From NCBI RefSeq assembly GCF_020982545.1, contig NZ_JAJKLK010000001.1:992001-1056000 (forward strand): a DNA stretch of 64,000 bases. The letters are read 5' to 3'. This DNA comes from Streptomyces sp. MNU76. Lineage in GTDB: Bacteria > Actinomycetota > Actinomycetes > Streptomycetales > Streptomycetaceae. Positions 1 to 10,258 of this stretch are shown here, in pieces. The translations under genes and the position numbers were made by a program. The notes beneath the pieces were generated by a model that ran no database searches, had not been told where the DNA came from, and saw nothing but the letters and a program-made list of their open reading frames with translations. Positions within the stretch are counted from its first letter, which is position 1. The number at the start of each line of letters is the position of its first letter.

Positions 1-384
1 GTTCGCGACCACGACAAGCCCGTGGTCATCACCGAGTTCGGGTGCGGGGCCTTCACCGGAGCCGATCAACGAGGAGCCGGTTCCTTCTGGATCGTCAACT
101 GGTTCGCCGTACCCCCGCGCATCCGCGGCGACCACCCCCGCGACGAGGCCGTCCAGGCCCGCTACCTCGGTGAACTCATCGACCACTACGACGCGGAGGG
201 CGTGCACGGCTGCTTCGTGTTCACCTTCGCCATGCCCGACTTCGAGCATCACGACGATCCTCGTCACGACCTCGACAAGGCCGGCTTCGGACTCGTGGCG
301 GTGACCGGCGACGGCGCATGCAGACCCAAGGAGGCGTTCCACGAGGTCGCGCGGCGCTACGGCGACATAGCCGTGGAGGAATGA
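1..384 (+). CDS. Glycosidase-like protein, C-terminal part (5' end outside window)
   Basis: The reading frame is open from base 1 and stops at 384, so only the last ~127 residues are present. The segment VVITEFGCGAF resembles the end of a TIM-barrel glycosidase, where the Glu of an ITEFG motif is the usual nucleophile position. The tail (FVFTFAMPDF, then a DDPRHDLD stretch and KEAFHEVARRY) matches a family of Streptomyces proteins often labelled 'abortive infection protein' by automatic transfer. I see no phage-defence feature, so a glycoside-hydrolase-like fold is the better guess. The substrate cannot be told from this fragment. It faces the DedA gene tail to tail, with about 90 bases between. 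Confidence 0.6.
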   Translation, partial: VRDHDKPVVITEFGCGAFTGADQRGAGSFWIVNWFAVPPRIRGDHPRDEAVQARYLGELIDHYDAEGVHGCFVFTFAMPDFEHHDDPRHDLDKAGFGLVAVTGDGACRPKEAFHEVARRYGDIAVEE

Positions 385-474
385 CCGAGTGTGAGCCACG
401 CAAACACCGCACCCTCAAACCAGCGATGCGGATCCAAGACCAACCTCGCAGGGCATTTGTAGCACCAGCGTTGA

Positions 475-1089
475 TTACGGGGCCGGTCGGGCGGGGCGGC
501 GCATGACGTATGCCGCTGCCGCGCCCGCGCCGAAGAGTGCGGCCAGGGACACCGCCGTCGCGAGCCAGGTGGGGCCGAGCCACTGGGCGCCGAGGTAGCC
601 GAGGGCGACGCTGTAGGCGGCCCAGGCGACGCCCGCGAGGGCGGACCAGGGGAGGAAGTCGCGGGCGCGGTGGCGCGCGGCGCCGGCGCCGAGGGAGACG
701 ACCGAGCGGCCGGCGGGGGCGAAGCGGGCGACGACGACCAGGAGCCCGCCACCACGGGCGAGCGCGGCGCCGAGACGTTCCTGCGCGGTGGTCAGACGGC
801 GGGAGCGGGCGATGGCGCGGTCGAGGCGTGCGCTGCCCCGCCAGGCCAGCCGGTAGGCGACCAGGTCACCGAGCACGGACGCGGTCGCCGCCGAGAGCAT
901 CAGCACCAGGATGTCGGGGACCTCGCGGGCCATCGCGCCGGCCGCCGTCTCCGCCGCGGCCGCCGTGGCCACCGCGACGACGAGGACACCGCTCGGGAGG
1001 ACCGGGAGGAACACGTCCAGCACGATGGACGCGCCCACCACGGCGTAGATCCATGGGCCGGCGGCCAGCCAACCCAGACTCTCAAGCAC
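475..1089 (-). CDS. DedA/VTT-domain family membrane protein
   Basis: This 204-residue protein has several hydrophobic segments and the general plan of DedA (VTT, formerly SNARE-associated) proteins. It has an amphipathic re-entrant N-terminal region followed by a conserved central stretch, RFAPAGRSVVSLGAGAAR, equivalent to the family's F/R-x-P-x-x-R motif. DedA proteins act in membrane lipid homeostasis, some as undecaprenyl-phosphate or phospholipid flippases. The particular role here is inferred only from family. The start is GTG at 1089, preceded by AGGAGAG at a good distance. It is transcribed alone, with a 189-base gap to the upstream DoxX gene. Confidence 0.8.
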   Translation of the reverse strand: MLESLGWLAAGPWIYAVVGASIVLDVFLPVLPSGVLVVAVATAAAAETAAGAMAREVPDILVLMLSAATASVLGDLVAYRLAWRGSARLDRAIARSRRLTTAQERLGAALARGGGLLVVVARFAPAGRSVVSLGAGAARHRARDFLPWSALAGVAWAAYSVALGYLGAQWLGPTWLATAVSLAALFGAGAAAAYVMRRPARPAP

Positions 1090-1278
1090 CGAGCACTCTC
1101 CTGTTTTCCCCCGGCGTCACGGCGACCCGTGACAGCCGAACAGCGTACGCCCCGGGTATGACAGACGGCTCACAGGGGCTCATGTGTCCGTCATGCCGTG
1201 TTCATTCGGACTGTTGGAGAGGCCCGGGCGGAGGGGGAGGAGGAGAGCGGCGGCGGGCCGCCGGTGTGTGTCAGGCCG

Positions 1279-1734
1279 TCAGGCTGTCACGGTGGCCTTG
1301 TTCGTAACGGTCCTGTCCGCGGACGCGGCCTGGCGCTTGGAGAAGAGCTGGTCCAGGCCGAGCGCTCCGGAGCCGGTGAAGACCAGCAGGAACAGGGCCC
1401 AGCAGAAGAAGGCCGCGAGCTCGCCTCCGTTCTCGAGCGGCCACAGGGCCTCGGGCTGGTGGACCTTGAAGTACGCGTAGGCCATGGAGCCCGAGGCGAC
1501 GAACGCCGCGACGCGGGTGCCGAGACCGAGAAGTACCAGGGTGCCGCCGACGAGTTGGATGACAGCCGCGTACCAGCCGGGCCAGGTGCCGGCGGCGACG
1601 GTGCCGCCCTGTCCGTCCGCGCCGCCCAGGATGCCGAAGAGGGATGTGGCTCCGTGGCTGGCGAAGAGCAGGCCGACGACGATGCGGAAGAGACCGAGGG
1701 CGTATGGCTGGGCGCTGTTGAGGCGTCCGGTCAT
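1279..1734 (-). CDS. DoxX family membrane protein
   Basis: This 151-residue four-helix membrane protein has the DoxX signature. An N-terminal RIVVGLLFASHG segment is followed by three further hydrophobic helices and a basic tail. DoxX-family proteins are small quinone-linked or redox-associated membrane proteins; in mycobacteria a DoxX protein forms a membrane oxidoreductase complex with superoxide dismutase and SseA. The ATG at 1734 has AAGGAG at ideal spacing. A good DmdR1/IdeR-type iron box lies about 70 bases upstream (1806-1824), so iron-dependent repression is likely. This would fit an oxidative-stress or iron-limitation role. Confidence 0.85.
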   Translation of the reverse strand: MTGRLNSAQPYALGLFRIVVGLLFASHGATSLFGILGGADGQGGTVAAGTWPGWYAAVIQLVGGTLVLLGLGTRVAAFVASGSMAYAYFKVHQPEALWPLENGGELAAFFCWALFLLVFTGSGALGLDQLFSKRQAASADRTVTNKATVTA

Positions 1735-1805
1735 GGTGGGGGACTCCTTCGGTAGTGACCCGGTCCTCGTGGGACCAGTGGGGACGGTTCTTACCGGTGA
1801 GTCAT

Positions 1806-1824
1806 TAACGTTAGGCAGACCTAA
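1806..1824 (-). promoter_or_regulatory. Iron box (DmdR1/IdeR-type operator) upstream of doxX
   Basis: TAACGTTAGGCAGACCTAA matches the 19-bp actinobacterial iron-box consensus TTAGGTTAGGCTAACCTAA at 15 of 19 positions. Both conserved half-sites (TTAGGC and CCTAA) are intact. It lies about 70 bases upstream of the DoxX start and overlaps the stop codon of the FAD/NAD(P)-binding gene. The only gene it can serve as a promoter operator is the minus-strand DoxX gene. Fe(II)-DmdR would repress transcription when iron is replete. Confidence 0.7.
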
Positions 1825-3844
1825 TCGATGCTTGCAAGTTCAACATCTGGCCAGCTCTTTACCTGCGCTTGGGGGGCTCGTGCGGGTGTCGTCGCACGTA
1901 GAGCCGCTCGCGCCACGGCGTCCGCATCCGAAAGCGTGACCGAATCCACCCCTGGTCGGGCCCCTGCCGCCGTGACCCAGTGCACGCCTTCCGTCGGCAC
2001 GCCGAACGCGAACCGCCCTGTGTGCACCGTATTTTGACGGTCTATCAGGTGATATGGCCGAGGTGTGACGTCCAGCCCTCCCGTCTCGTAGCCGTCCACC
2101 CGGTGCGGACGGCAAGCTCCTGTCGCCAGCAGGCCGGCGAGCAACTCGTCGGCGGTCCTGCGCAGGTCCGGCTCCGGGAGGCGCGCCTCGACGACCGTCG
2201 TCACGCGGACGGCCGACCCCGGCACGTCGGGCGAGTGCGCCCGCCAGGCGCCGTCCTCCGGGCGCACCTCCAGCCGTGGGCCCAGCACGGTCAGGACGCC
2301 CGCCTCGATCAGCGCGGACATCTCCTCGATACGGCTGCGGGGCGGGCCGATCGACAGGAACGCGTTCAGGGGCGTGTACCAGCGGTCCAGGTGCTCCCGG
2401 CGTGACGCGCCCGCCACTCCGCCGTGGTCCACGATCAGCCGCAGTTCGTTGCGCAGGTCCCGGAGCACGTCCAGCGCGGCCTTCACCGGGCCCTCGACGT
2501 TCCCGAGGGCGGCCTGTGCGGCGTCCTCCCGCAGGTACTCCAGCAGCCAGCCCCGCCAGTCCGCCGGGCTCGTGAACGCCTGCCCCGCGTACGGCCGCGA
2601 CACCCTCTCCCACGACCACCGGTCCGCCTCCGCGATCCCGAACTCGTCCAGTACGGCGGCCTCTTGGGGGGAGCGGTGGGGCGCGGCGAGGAAACGGTCA
2701 CGGAAGGGGGCGGCTCCGCCGAAGAGATCGCGGGAGGGTACGGGGAACGGCCCGTACGCCGGAGTGCCGCGCAAGGTCTCGTAGTAGACCGTTTCCACCT
2801 CCTTCGCGACCAGGGGCCATATCTCCGTCAGGAAGTCCGGTGCCTCGTCGGAGTCGGCGCGTTTGCGGAACGCCGCGATGACCTCGGGCGTCAGCACGAG
2901 CGGGGTGTGGCGGCCGTAGGGCCCCTTCGCGTTGTCGCCGCGCGCCTGGTACGGGACGCCCCGCCGGGAGCCGGCGTACAGACGGGGCTCTCGGCCGGAC
3001 GGCTCGTACCGCAGGCCGTTCGTCGCCGGGTCGTATACGAAGCGACCGCCCCGGCCGGTCGTCAACAGGGCCATGTGGTCGAAGAAGTTGAGGCCCAGAC
3101 CGCGCAGGAGCACGGGTTCGCCGGCGGCGACCGAGGAGAGGTCGAGGTCGGCCGGGTTGGCGGGCGGGAAGTGGCGCAGGCCGTGGCGGGCGGCGTACTC
3201 GGCCCGGTCCCGTTCGGCCCGGTCCGGTCGGGTGGGGAGGTGGCCCTGGGTGAGGACCACGGCGGCGAGACCGGTGAGGACGCGGCCGGTGGCGAGCGTG
3301 AGCCGCTGGCCGCCGTCGGGGGCCTCGTCGAGGCGGACCGCACGGGTGCCGTGGACCTCGACACGGATACCGGGCGGCGCGCCGCGCACCACCTCGGCGA
3401 AGACCCACTCCAGGTAGCGGCCGTACTGAGCCCGCGTCGGATAGTCGTCCGGCCCCAACCCGTCCGGCCCCGACCCGCCTGGCTCCCCGGCCCCGCCCGG
3501 CGCCTCGGCTCCGCCGCTCGCCCACTCGTACAGGCTCGGGCCCCGGCGTATCGGGCCCGAGCAGTCCACGCTGTCGTCGGTGAAGAGCGTGACCTGGGAC
3601 GCCACGGTGTTCATCAGCAAGTGGGGGACTGGTCGGTGCGCCAGACCTGGCCGGGGCCCGGCGGGGCGGGGTCGACGACATGGACGGTCAGACGGGTGCC
3701 GGGGCGGAGCAGTTCGGGGGCGGAGGCGCAGAGGCGTTCCAGGACGCTGGTGCCGCGCGGGCCGGCTCCGACGAGGGCGATGCCGATGTCACTGATCCCT
3801 GGCCGTTCGGACAAAGGGGTAACTCCCGTGCGTGTGGGGCGCAT
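1821..3844 (-). pseudogene. FAD/NAD(P)-binding protein, interrupted by a 1-base frameshift
   Basis: Two adjacent frames together encode one protein. The first (3844-3617) carries the Rossmann start IGIALVGAGPRGTSVLERL and ends VWRTDQSPTC. The second (3620-1821, ~599 residues) begins LMNTVASQVTLFTDDSVD. In this family of large flavoproteins (NAD_binding_9 type) the two run together as ...DQSPH-LLMNTVASQ. Adding one base to the five-G run at 3623-3627 restores that reading. The family is common in Streptomyces, sometimes beside siderophore or oxidase genes; its substrate is unknown. Because the rest of the gene is intact, a sequencing indel is as likely as a real pseudogene. Transcription is toward DoxX. 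Confidence 0.75.
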
Positions 3845-3859
3845 CGTGGGGCGCGGTGC

Positions 3860-3893
3860 GGCGGACCGCCCGCCGGTAAGCGGACGGTCCGCC
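3860..3893 (-). terminator. Hairpin terminator after the PhoD-like gene
   Basis: A 9-bp stem, GGCGGACCG with CGGTCCGCC, and a 16-base loop lie about 120 bases downstream of the minus-strand PhoD-like stop, just before the next minus-strand gene. It has no U tract, which is usual in Streptomyces. Confidence 0.45.
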
Positions 3894-4010
3894 TCATCAT
3901 GCCGTCGTACGCGACGGGAACAGGGCCTTGCGGCTCATCGGGGCGCCGGGTGTGGGATGCCTCACGAGCATCTCGGACAACAGGGGCAACAACCGTGCGC
4001 AATAGGTGGA

Positions 4011-5666
<1,656 letters not shown>

Positions 5667-5770
5667 GAGCGATCACTCTCCTCCGTCGCCCCGTACGGTA
5701 CGGAACGACGGAGGGGAAAGGGGAGGTTCCGGACCACTTTCTCGCGCGAGTCCCAGTGGTGCAGTGGGTG

Positions 5771-6414
5771 TCAGCAGTTCGCCAGGTAGCTGGTCAGAGC
5801 GCTCTTCTCGGCGGAGTCGACCGAGAGGTCGTAGTAGTACTTCACCTGGACCCAGGCGCGGACGTAGGTGCAGCGGTAGGCCGTGCGCGACGGCATCCAG
5901 GTGGCGGGGTCCTGGTCGCCCTTGGACTGGTTCACGTTGTCGGTGACCGCGATGAGCTGCGGGCGGGTGAGGTCGTTGGCGAAGGCCTGACGGGTGGAGC
6001 TGCTCCAGCTGTCGGCACCGGAGTCCCAGGCCTCGGCCAGCGGCACGAGGTGGTCGATGTCCAGGTCGGAGGCGAGTGTCCAGGTGGCGCCGTCGTACGG
6101 GGAGTACCAGCTGCCGCTGGTGGAGGCGCAGGCGGAGTTGGTGACGACGTTCGTGCCGTCGCGCTTGAGGACCGTCTCGCGGGTGTTGCAGGTGCCGCTG
6201 ATGGTGATCCAGTGGTTGAACAGGTCCCGGTTGTAGCCGGTGCGGTCCTCGGTCGCCACGGTGAGGGTGGCGAGGTAGGAGCGGGCGGTGGCGGCGCTGA
6301 CGGGGTGGGGAGGGCGGCGGAGGCGGTGGGGGCGTTGAAGAGCGCGGCGGAGGCTATCAATCCGCTGAGCGCCGCGAGTATGCTGACTCGTCGACGCGCG
6401 TAGAACCTGCGCAT
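5771..6414 (-). pseudogene. Secreted HNH (DUF1524/GmrSD-C type) nuclease, interrupted by a 1-base frameshift
   Basis: The mature domain (frame 6259-5771, 162 residues) contains the HNH core DIDHLVPLAEAWDSGA plus the NSACASTSGSWYSPYD stretch of DUF1524 secreted nucleases. The signal peptide, beginning MRRFYARRRVSILAALSG and ending PTASAA, lies upstream in another frame and starts at ATG 6414 with AAGGAG. Inserting one C at ~6301 joins them as ALPTP-VSAATARSYLATLT-VATEDRTG, the arrangement usual in Streptomyces homologues. Such proteins are exported DNases used for nutrient recovery or competition. As read, the product would be a signal peptide with a scrambled tail. A sequencing indel is the likeliest cause. 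Confidence 0.8.
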
Positions 6415-6593
6415 GTGAACTCCTTGTGGAGCCGGGGGTGTTGGGGAGCGAGCGATGCGAGCGCTTGAAGGGTCGCGTCGTGGTGTTACCGGCGGATGTG
6501 CGTCGGGTGAGAAGTTAATGACGTGCGCATGACACGACAAGGGGTGCGGGCGAGATTGTGGCCGGGCGCCTGATGACTCGGGGTGCGTGCGTC

Positions 6594-6690
6594 GGCGGGT
6601 GCGTCGGCGGGTGCGGGTGCGGGTGCGGGTGTGTGGGCTTCGCGCAGTTCCCCGCGCCCCTGAAGAGCAGGGGCTGAGCCCAGCTTTCCT
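6594..6690 (+). repeat. Streptomyces intergenic repeat, copy 1 (GCGGGT runs plus CGCAGTTCCCCGCGCCCCTGA)
   Basis: Runs of GCGGGTGCGGGT are followed by CTTCGCGCAGTTCCCCGCGCCCCTGAAGAGCAGGGGCTG. The same core recurs near 29430-29485, 43000-43080 and as an inverted pair at 50873-51022. It fills the gap between the HNH nuclease gene and the Mn riboswitch. The rest of 6415-6775 holds no recognisable gene. Confidence 0.75.
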
Positions 6691-6775
6691 CCCCGGCCCC
6701 GGCGCCTCTCAGGCCCGCAGCCGCCGATCCGCCCCCGCCCCGGGCCGTGACGCGCCCCGCGTACCATGGACCCCG

Positions 6776-6890
6776 CAGAAGGGGAGTAGCTCTTCGCCGG
6801 ACCGTCGACATACTGCTCAGCTCGTCTGAGCCGGCGCCCGGAGGCGGGTCCCGATGACCGGGACCGCGCCAGCGAGACCTTCGGCAAGCA
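6776..6890 (+). promoter_or_regulatory. yybP-ykoY manganese riboswitch
   Basis: The segment begins AGAAGGGGAGTAGC and closes with GCGAGACCTTCG, the two conserved strands of the yybP-ykoY aptamer core (GGGGAGUAGC ... GAGACC). It lies just over 100 bases upstream of a TMEM165/GDT1 gene, the class of exporter this Mn(II)-sensing RNA normally controls. A GC-rich hairpin (CGTGCC/GGCACG near 6901-6916) follows and could act in the expression platform. Binding of Mn would be expected to turn expression on. Confidence 0.75.
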
Positions 6891-6998
6891 GTGCACCGTC
6901 CGTGCCGCCCGGCACGGGCCGACCGTGTGCTGCCGTGCCGAGGTGTCGCGACAGCGGATGATTTCTCTCGGTGGGGCGGCCCGACCGATTGAGGAACC

Positions 6999-7580
6999 TT
7001 GATCAGCTTCAGTGTCACGGCGCTCGTCTTCGGCGTCGTCTTTCTCGCCGAACTCCCCGACAAGACCGCCCTCGCCGGACTCGTCCTCGGCACGCGCTAC
7101 CGCGCCTCGTACGTCTTCGCCGGAGTCGCCGCCGCGTTCGCCGTGCACGTCGCGCTCGCCGTGGCCGCCGGCAGTGTCCTCACGCTGCTGCCGCAGCAGA
7201 TCGTGCACGCGCTCACGGGCGTGCTCTTCCTCGGCGGCGCGGCGGTGCTGCTGATGAAGAAGGACGAGGGCGAGGAGGAGATCCGCAGGCCCGAGGACCA
7301 GAGCTTCTGGAAGGTCTCGGGCGCCGGCTTCATGCTCATCCTGGTCGCCGAGTTCGGCGACCTCACCCAGATCATGACGGCGAACCTCGCGGCCCGGTAC
7401 GACGACCCGCTCTCCGTGGGGCTCGGGGCCGTCCTCGCGCTGTGGGCCGTGGCCGGACTCGGCATCGTCGGCGGCAGGGCGCTGATGAAGCGGGTGCCGC
7501 TGACACTGATCACACGGATCGCCGCCGTGCTGATGCTGGGGCTCGGTGTGTGGAGTCTGTGGGAGGCCGTGGCGGGATGA
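6999..7580 (+). CDS. TMEM165/GDT1 family manganese/calcium exporter
   Basis: This 193-residue protein has six predicted membrane helices in two repeats. Each repeat carries the family's cation-binding motif: FLAELPDKTALA (residues ~16-27) and LVAEFGDLTQI (~116-126), variants of E-x-G-D-(K/R)-(T/S). A charged loop (KKDEGEEE) separates the halves. UPF0016/GDT1 proteins export Mn(II) and Ca(II). The Mn riboswitch just upstream strongly supports manganese efflux. The start codon is TTG or ATC-proximal at 6999, preceded by GAGGAAC. Confidence 0.85.
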   Translation: MISFSVTALVFGVVFLAELPDKTALAGLVLGTRYRASYVFAGVAAAFAVHVALAVAAGSVLTLLPQQIVHALTGVLFLGGAAVLLMKKDEGEEEIRRPEDQSFWKVSGAGFMLILVAEFGDLTQIMTANLAARYDDPLSVGLGAVLALWAVAGLGIVGGRALMKRVPLTLITRIAAVLMLGLGVWSLWEAVAG

Positions 7581-7756
7581 GTGAGCCGTACGGGTGAAGG
7601 GGTGGCGGGCGCCGGGATTGTTTTGTACCGTAGAGAAACAAAGTGGCTCCCGCCCGCATTCCCTGACCGGTGGGCGGGGCCGCCTTGTTCCCTCCGGGCC
7701 GCCTCGCCGGGTGCGACCCCGCCCGTGGCCCCCTTCCCCGCGCCTTGGAGCTGCTG

Positions 7757-8425
7757 ATGCCGGCCACGACCGTGCTGACCGCCCGCGCCCTCCTGCTGGA
7801 CATGGACGGCACCCTCGTCAACTCGGACGCCGCCGTGGAACGCGTCTGGCGTCGCTGGGCCGAGCGGAACGGGCTGGACGGCGCCGACATCATGAACGTC
7901 GTCCACGGCCGCCAGGGGTACGCCACGATGGCCGTCCTGCTGCCGGACCGGCCCCTGGAGGAGAACCTCGCGGACAACGCGCGGATGCTCGCCGAGGAGA
8001 CCGCCGACGTGGACGGCGTCGTCCCGATACCCGGCGCGCCCGCGTTCCTCGCCTCCCTCGTCGCCGGCGGTGTGCCGCACGCCCTCGTGACCTCGGCGAA
8101 CGTCGCGCTGTCCACGGCCCGGATGGGCGCGGCCGGGCTGACGCTGCCGGACGTGCGCGTCACCGCCGAGTCCGTCGGGGCGAGCAAGCCGGACCCCGAG
8201 GGCTTTCTGAAGGGCGCCGCCGAACTGGGCGTCGCGCCCGAGGACTGCGTCGTGTTCGAGGACTCCGAGGCGGGGATCCGGGCCGGGCGCGCCGCGGGGA
8301 TGCGGGTCGTGGGCATCGGCGAGCGGGCTCGTCCCCATGGACCGGACGTCGTGGTGCCGGACCTGACCGCCGTACGGGTCGAGGTCACGGGGGACGGCGG
8401 GCCGATCCGGCTCAGGGTGGGTTGA
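7757..8425 (+). CDS. HAD-superfamily phosphatase (subfamily IA)
   Basis: This 222-residue protein has all four HAD motifs. [13 protein letters not shown] holds the nucleophile Asp and acid/base Asp, VTSAN is motif [10 protein letters not shown] carries the motif III Lys and [17 protein letters not shown] is motif IV. The helical cap between motifs I and II fits sugar-phosphate phosphatases of the YfbT/DOG type, so small phosphorylated sugars or glycerol-3-phosphate are plausible substrates. The ATG at 7757 was chosen over upstream in-frame starts because TTGGAG sits 6 bases before it and the HAD fold begins immediately. The gene appears monocistronic. Confidence 0.85.
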   Translation: MPATTVLTARALLLDMDGTLVNSDAAVERVWRRWAERNGLDGADIMNVVHGRQGYATMAVLLPDRPLEENLADNARMLAEETADVDGVVPIPGAPAFLASLVAGGVPHALVTSANVALSTARMGAAGLTLPDVRVTAESVGASKPDPEGFLKGAAELGVAPEDCVVFEDSEAGIRAGRAAGMRVVGIGERARPHGPDVVVPDLTAVRVEVTGDGGPIRLRVG

Positions 8426-8510
8426 GATCGGTACCGGGTCTCGCGGTGGGTCGAGGCTCGTGGTGCGTCGAGACCGGCGGTCGGGCGGGGCTCGTGGCAG
8501 GGCGAGGCCT

Positions 8511-8550
8511 CGACCGGCCCGGGATCGGCGTCTGGCCTCCGGGCCGGTCG
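8511..8550. terminator. Bidirectional hairpin between convergent genes
   Basis: A perfect 10-bp stem, CGACCGGCCC with GGGCCGGTCG, and a 20-base loop separate the converging HAD phosphatase and imine-reductase-like genes. Confidence 0.55.
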
Positions 8551-8562
8551 AGGGGCGTCGTG

Positions 8563-9519
8563 TCAGTGCTGGAGGTCGAGTACCTCAGTCAAGCGGGTGA
8601 GGCCGTCCGTGCCGTGGCCCTGCGTGATGGCGCGGCGGACGAAGCCCTCGGCCGACCGCATGACGCTCGCGTCGATGCCGTGGGACTCGGAGACCTCGAT
8701 GACGTGGGTCATGGTCGACAACGCCGACGTGAGCGGGTTGCCCTCGCCGGAGTGTCGGCCGCTGTCGACCTCCTGCGCGCTCTCCTCGAAGAGCGGCGGC
8801 AGGATCGCGGCGATCCCCTGGGCGAACGGCGTCAGTTCCCGCGCGCTGACACCCTCGGCCCGAGCCAGAGCCAGGGCATGGGTGTAACCGGCGATCGAGG
8901 TCCAGAAGAGATCGAGCAGTGCGACGTCGTACGTGGCCGCCCGGCCGATGTCCTCGCCCAGATGGGTGTGGGAGCCGCCCAGCGTGTCCAGCACGGGCCG
9001 GTGCGCGCGGTGGAGGTCCTCGGGGCCGCTGTAGATGTACACGCCGTCCGGGGTGCCGATGGCCGGCGTCGGCGTCATGATCGCCCCGTCCAGGTAGTCG
9101 ATGCCGTGCTCGGCGGCCCACGCGGCGGTGTCCCGGGCCCGGTGCGGGGTGTCGGCGGACAGATTGACCACCGTGCGGCCCTTGAGGGCCTCGGTGACCG
9201 CCGGGGTGCGCAGGATCGCGTCAGAGGCGTCGTAGTTGACCACGCAGACGACGGTCACCGGGCTCGCGGCCACCGCCTCCTCGGCCGAGCCGGCGCCGAT
9301 CGCGCCGCGCGCCACCAACTCCCCGTCGCGGCCCGGCGTACGGTTCCAGACCGTGGTCCGCACCTCGGCGTCGAGGAAGGCACCGGCGAGGGCCCGGCCC
9401 ATCGGGCCGAGGCCCAGTACGGTGACGGCGGGAGCGGGGGTGCTGTCGCCGGGCGTGCCGGAAACGGCGGTGGTGAGGGCGGTGGTGGTCGCCGTGTGCT
9501 GTTCGGTGTGTGCGGGCAT
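8563..9519 (-). CDS. NADPH-dependent imine-reductase-like / beta-hydroxyacid dehydrogenase family oxidoreductase
   Basis: This 318-residue protein has a Rossmann domain, VTVLGLGPMGRALAGAFL at ~31-48, and the motif VWNRTPGR, which favours NADPH. The helical C-terminal domain (FWTSIAGYTHALALARAEGV) matches the 6-phosphogluconate/3-hydroxyisobutyrate dehydrogenase superfamily branch that includes Streptomyces imine reductases. Those enzymes reduce cyclic imines to amines; the natural substrate here is unknown. The ATG at 9519 with AGGAG was used; a longer in-frame extension upstream runs over the divergent regulator and is not credible. It is divergent from an HxlR-type gene only 70 bases away, which probably controls it. 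Confidence 0.75.
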   Translation of the reverse strand: MPAHTEQHTATTTALTTAVSGTPGDSTPAPAVTVLGLGPMGRALAGAFLDAEVRTTVWNRTPGRDGELVARGAIGAGSAEEAVAASPVTVVCVVNYDASDAILRTPAVTEALKGRTVVNLSADTPHRARDTAAWAAEHGIDYLDGAIMTPTPAIGTPDGVYIYSGPEDLHRAHRPVLDTLGGSHTHLGEDIGRAATYDVALLDLFWTSIAGYTHALALARAEGVSARELTPFAQGIAAILPPLFEESAQEVDSGRHSGEGNPLTSALSTMTHVIEVSESHGIDASVMRSAEGFVRRAITQGHGTDGLTRLTEVLDLQH

Positions 9520-9588
9520 GACTCGGTAACTCCTGTGGAAAATGAGTGAGTTGGTCGGATCGCGACTGAGGGGAACGGGGGAGCGGAA

Positions 9589-9951
9589 ATGAGGCGCAGG
9601 CGTGCCCAGGACACGGACGTGTGCGGGGTGACCGCGGCGATCGCCGTGATCGAGGGGAAGTGGAAGCCGTCGTTGCTCTGGCTGCTGGAGTCCGGCCCGC
9701 ACCGACCGGGTGAGCTGCGCCGACTGCTGCCGGGGCTCAGCGAGAAGGTGCTGACACAGGCGCTTCGCGAGATGGAGACGGACGGGCTCGTGCACCGGGA
9801 GGTGCACGATGTGCTGCCGCTGAAGACCGTCTACTCGCTGACCCCGTTCGGCCGTGAACTCTCCGAGGCGCTGGGGCCCTTGTCGGACTGGGGGCACCGA
9901 CGCCTGGAGACGCTCACCGGAGCGTCACTGTCGGCGACGTCGCCGCCGTAG
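9589..9951 (+). CDS. HxlR family winged-helix transcriptional regulator
   Basis: This 120-residue protein shows the HxlR/MarR-like winged helix. CGVTAAIAVIEGKWKPSLLW is followed by LRRLLPGLSEKVLTQALREMETDGLV, with an N-terminal Cys (residue ~12) at the position that senses electrophiles or oxidants in several HxlR members. It is divergent from the imine-reductase-like gene with 69 bases between, the usual layout of an autoregulated redox or electrophile sensor and its target. No DNA palindrome was clear enough to call as the operator. Confidence 0.85.
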   Translation: MRRRRAQDTDVCGVTAAIAVIEGKWKPSLLWLLESGPHRPGELRRLLPGLSEKVLTQALREMETDGLVHREVHDVLPLKTVYSLTPFGRELSEALGPLSDWGHRRLETLTGASLSATSPP

Positions 9952-10209
9952 GCCTTCACCCATCACGTCATCTTCTCGTCTTCCGTCCCCGCTCAAGTGG
10001 CGCGCGCCCCGTCGGCCGCTCCCTCACCACAAGGATCGTCGGACATCGACGGGCCGCCAAGTACCCACAAAAAGGTGGGTACTTCGGGGCGCCGAACGCG
10101 CTTGGCGGGTTGCGTACGCAGGAGGGTGCCGTTACGGCACGGCCCTGAAGGCCAACGGCATCCCCTTGCTCTACCTCGAGGCGCCCTGAGCGCCGATGCG
10201 GGGGCCGCT
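9952..10209. other. Intergenic stretch without a recognisable gene
   Basis: About 260 bases follow the HxlR gene up to the terminator of the next gene. An open stretch ending TALKANGIPLLYLEAP is present, but it has no start or homologue that I recognise. It may be debris of an older gene. Confidence 0.3.
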
Positions 10210-10243
10210 GCCCCCGCCCGCGTGCGGTGGCATGGGCGGGGGC
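10210..10243 (-). terminator. Hairpin terminator after the monooxygenase-like gene
   Basis: A perfect 10-bp stem, GCCCCCGCCC with GGGCGGGGGC, and a 14-base loop lie 16 bases beyond the minus-strand stop at 10259. Confidence 0.55.
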
Positions 10244-10258
10244 GTACGTGTGCAGGCG

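Noticed and set aside
1..384. Phage-defence role for the first gene, suggested by the 'abortive infection' label of its relatives
   Set aside because: The sequence shows glycosidase-like motifs and nothing linked to phage defence.
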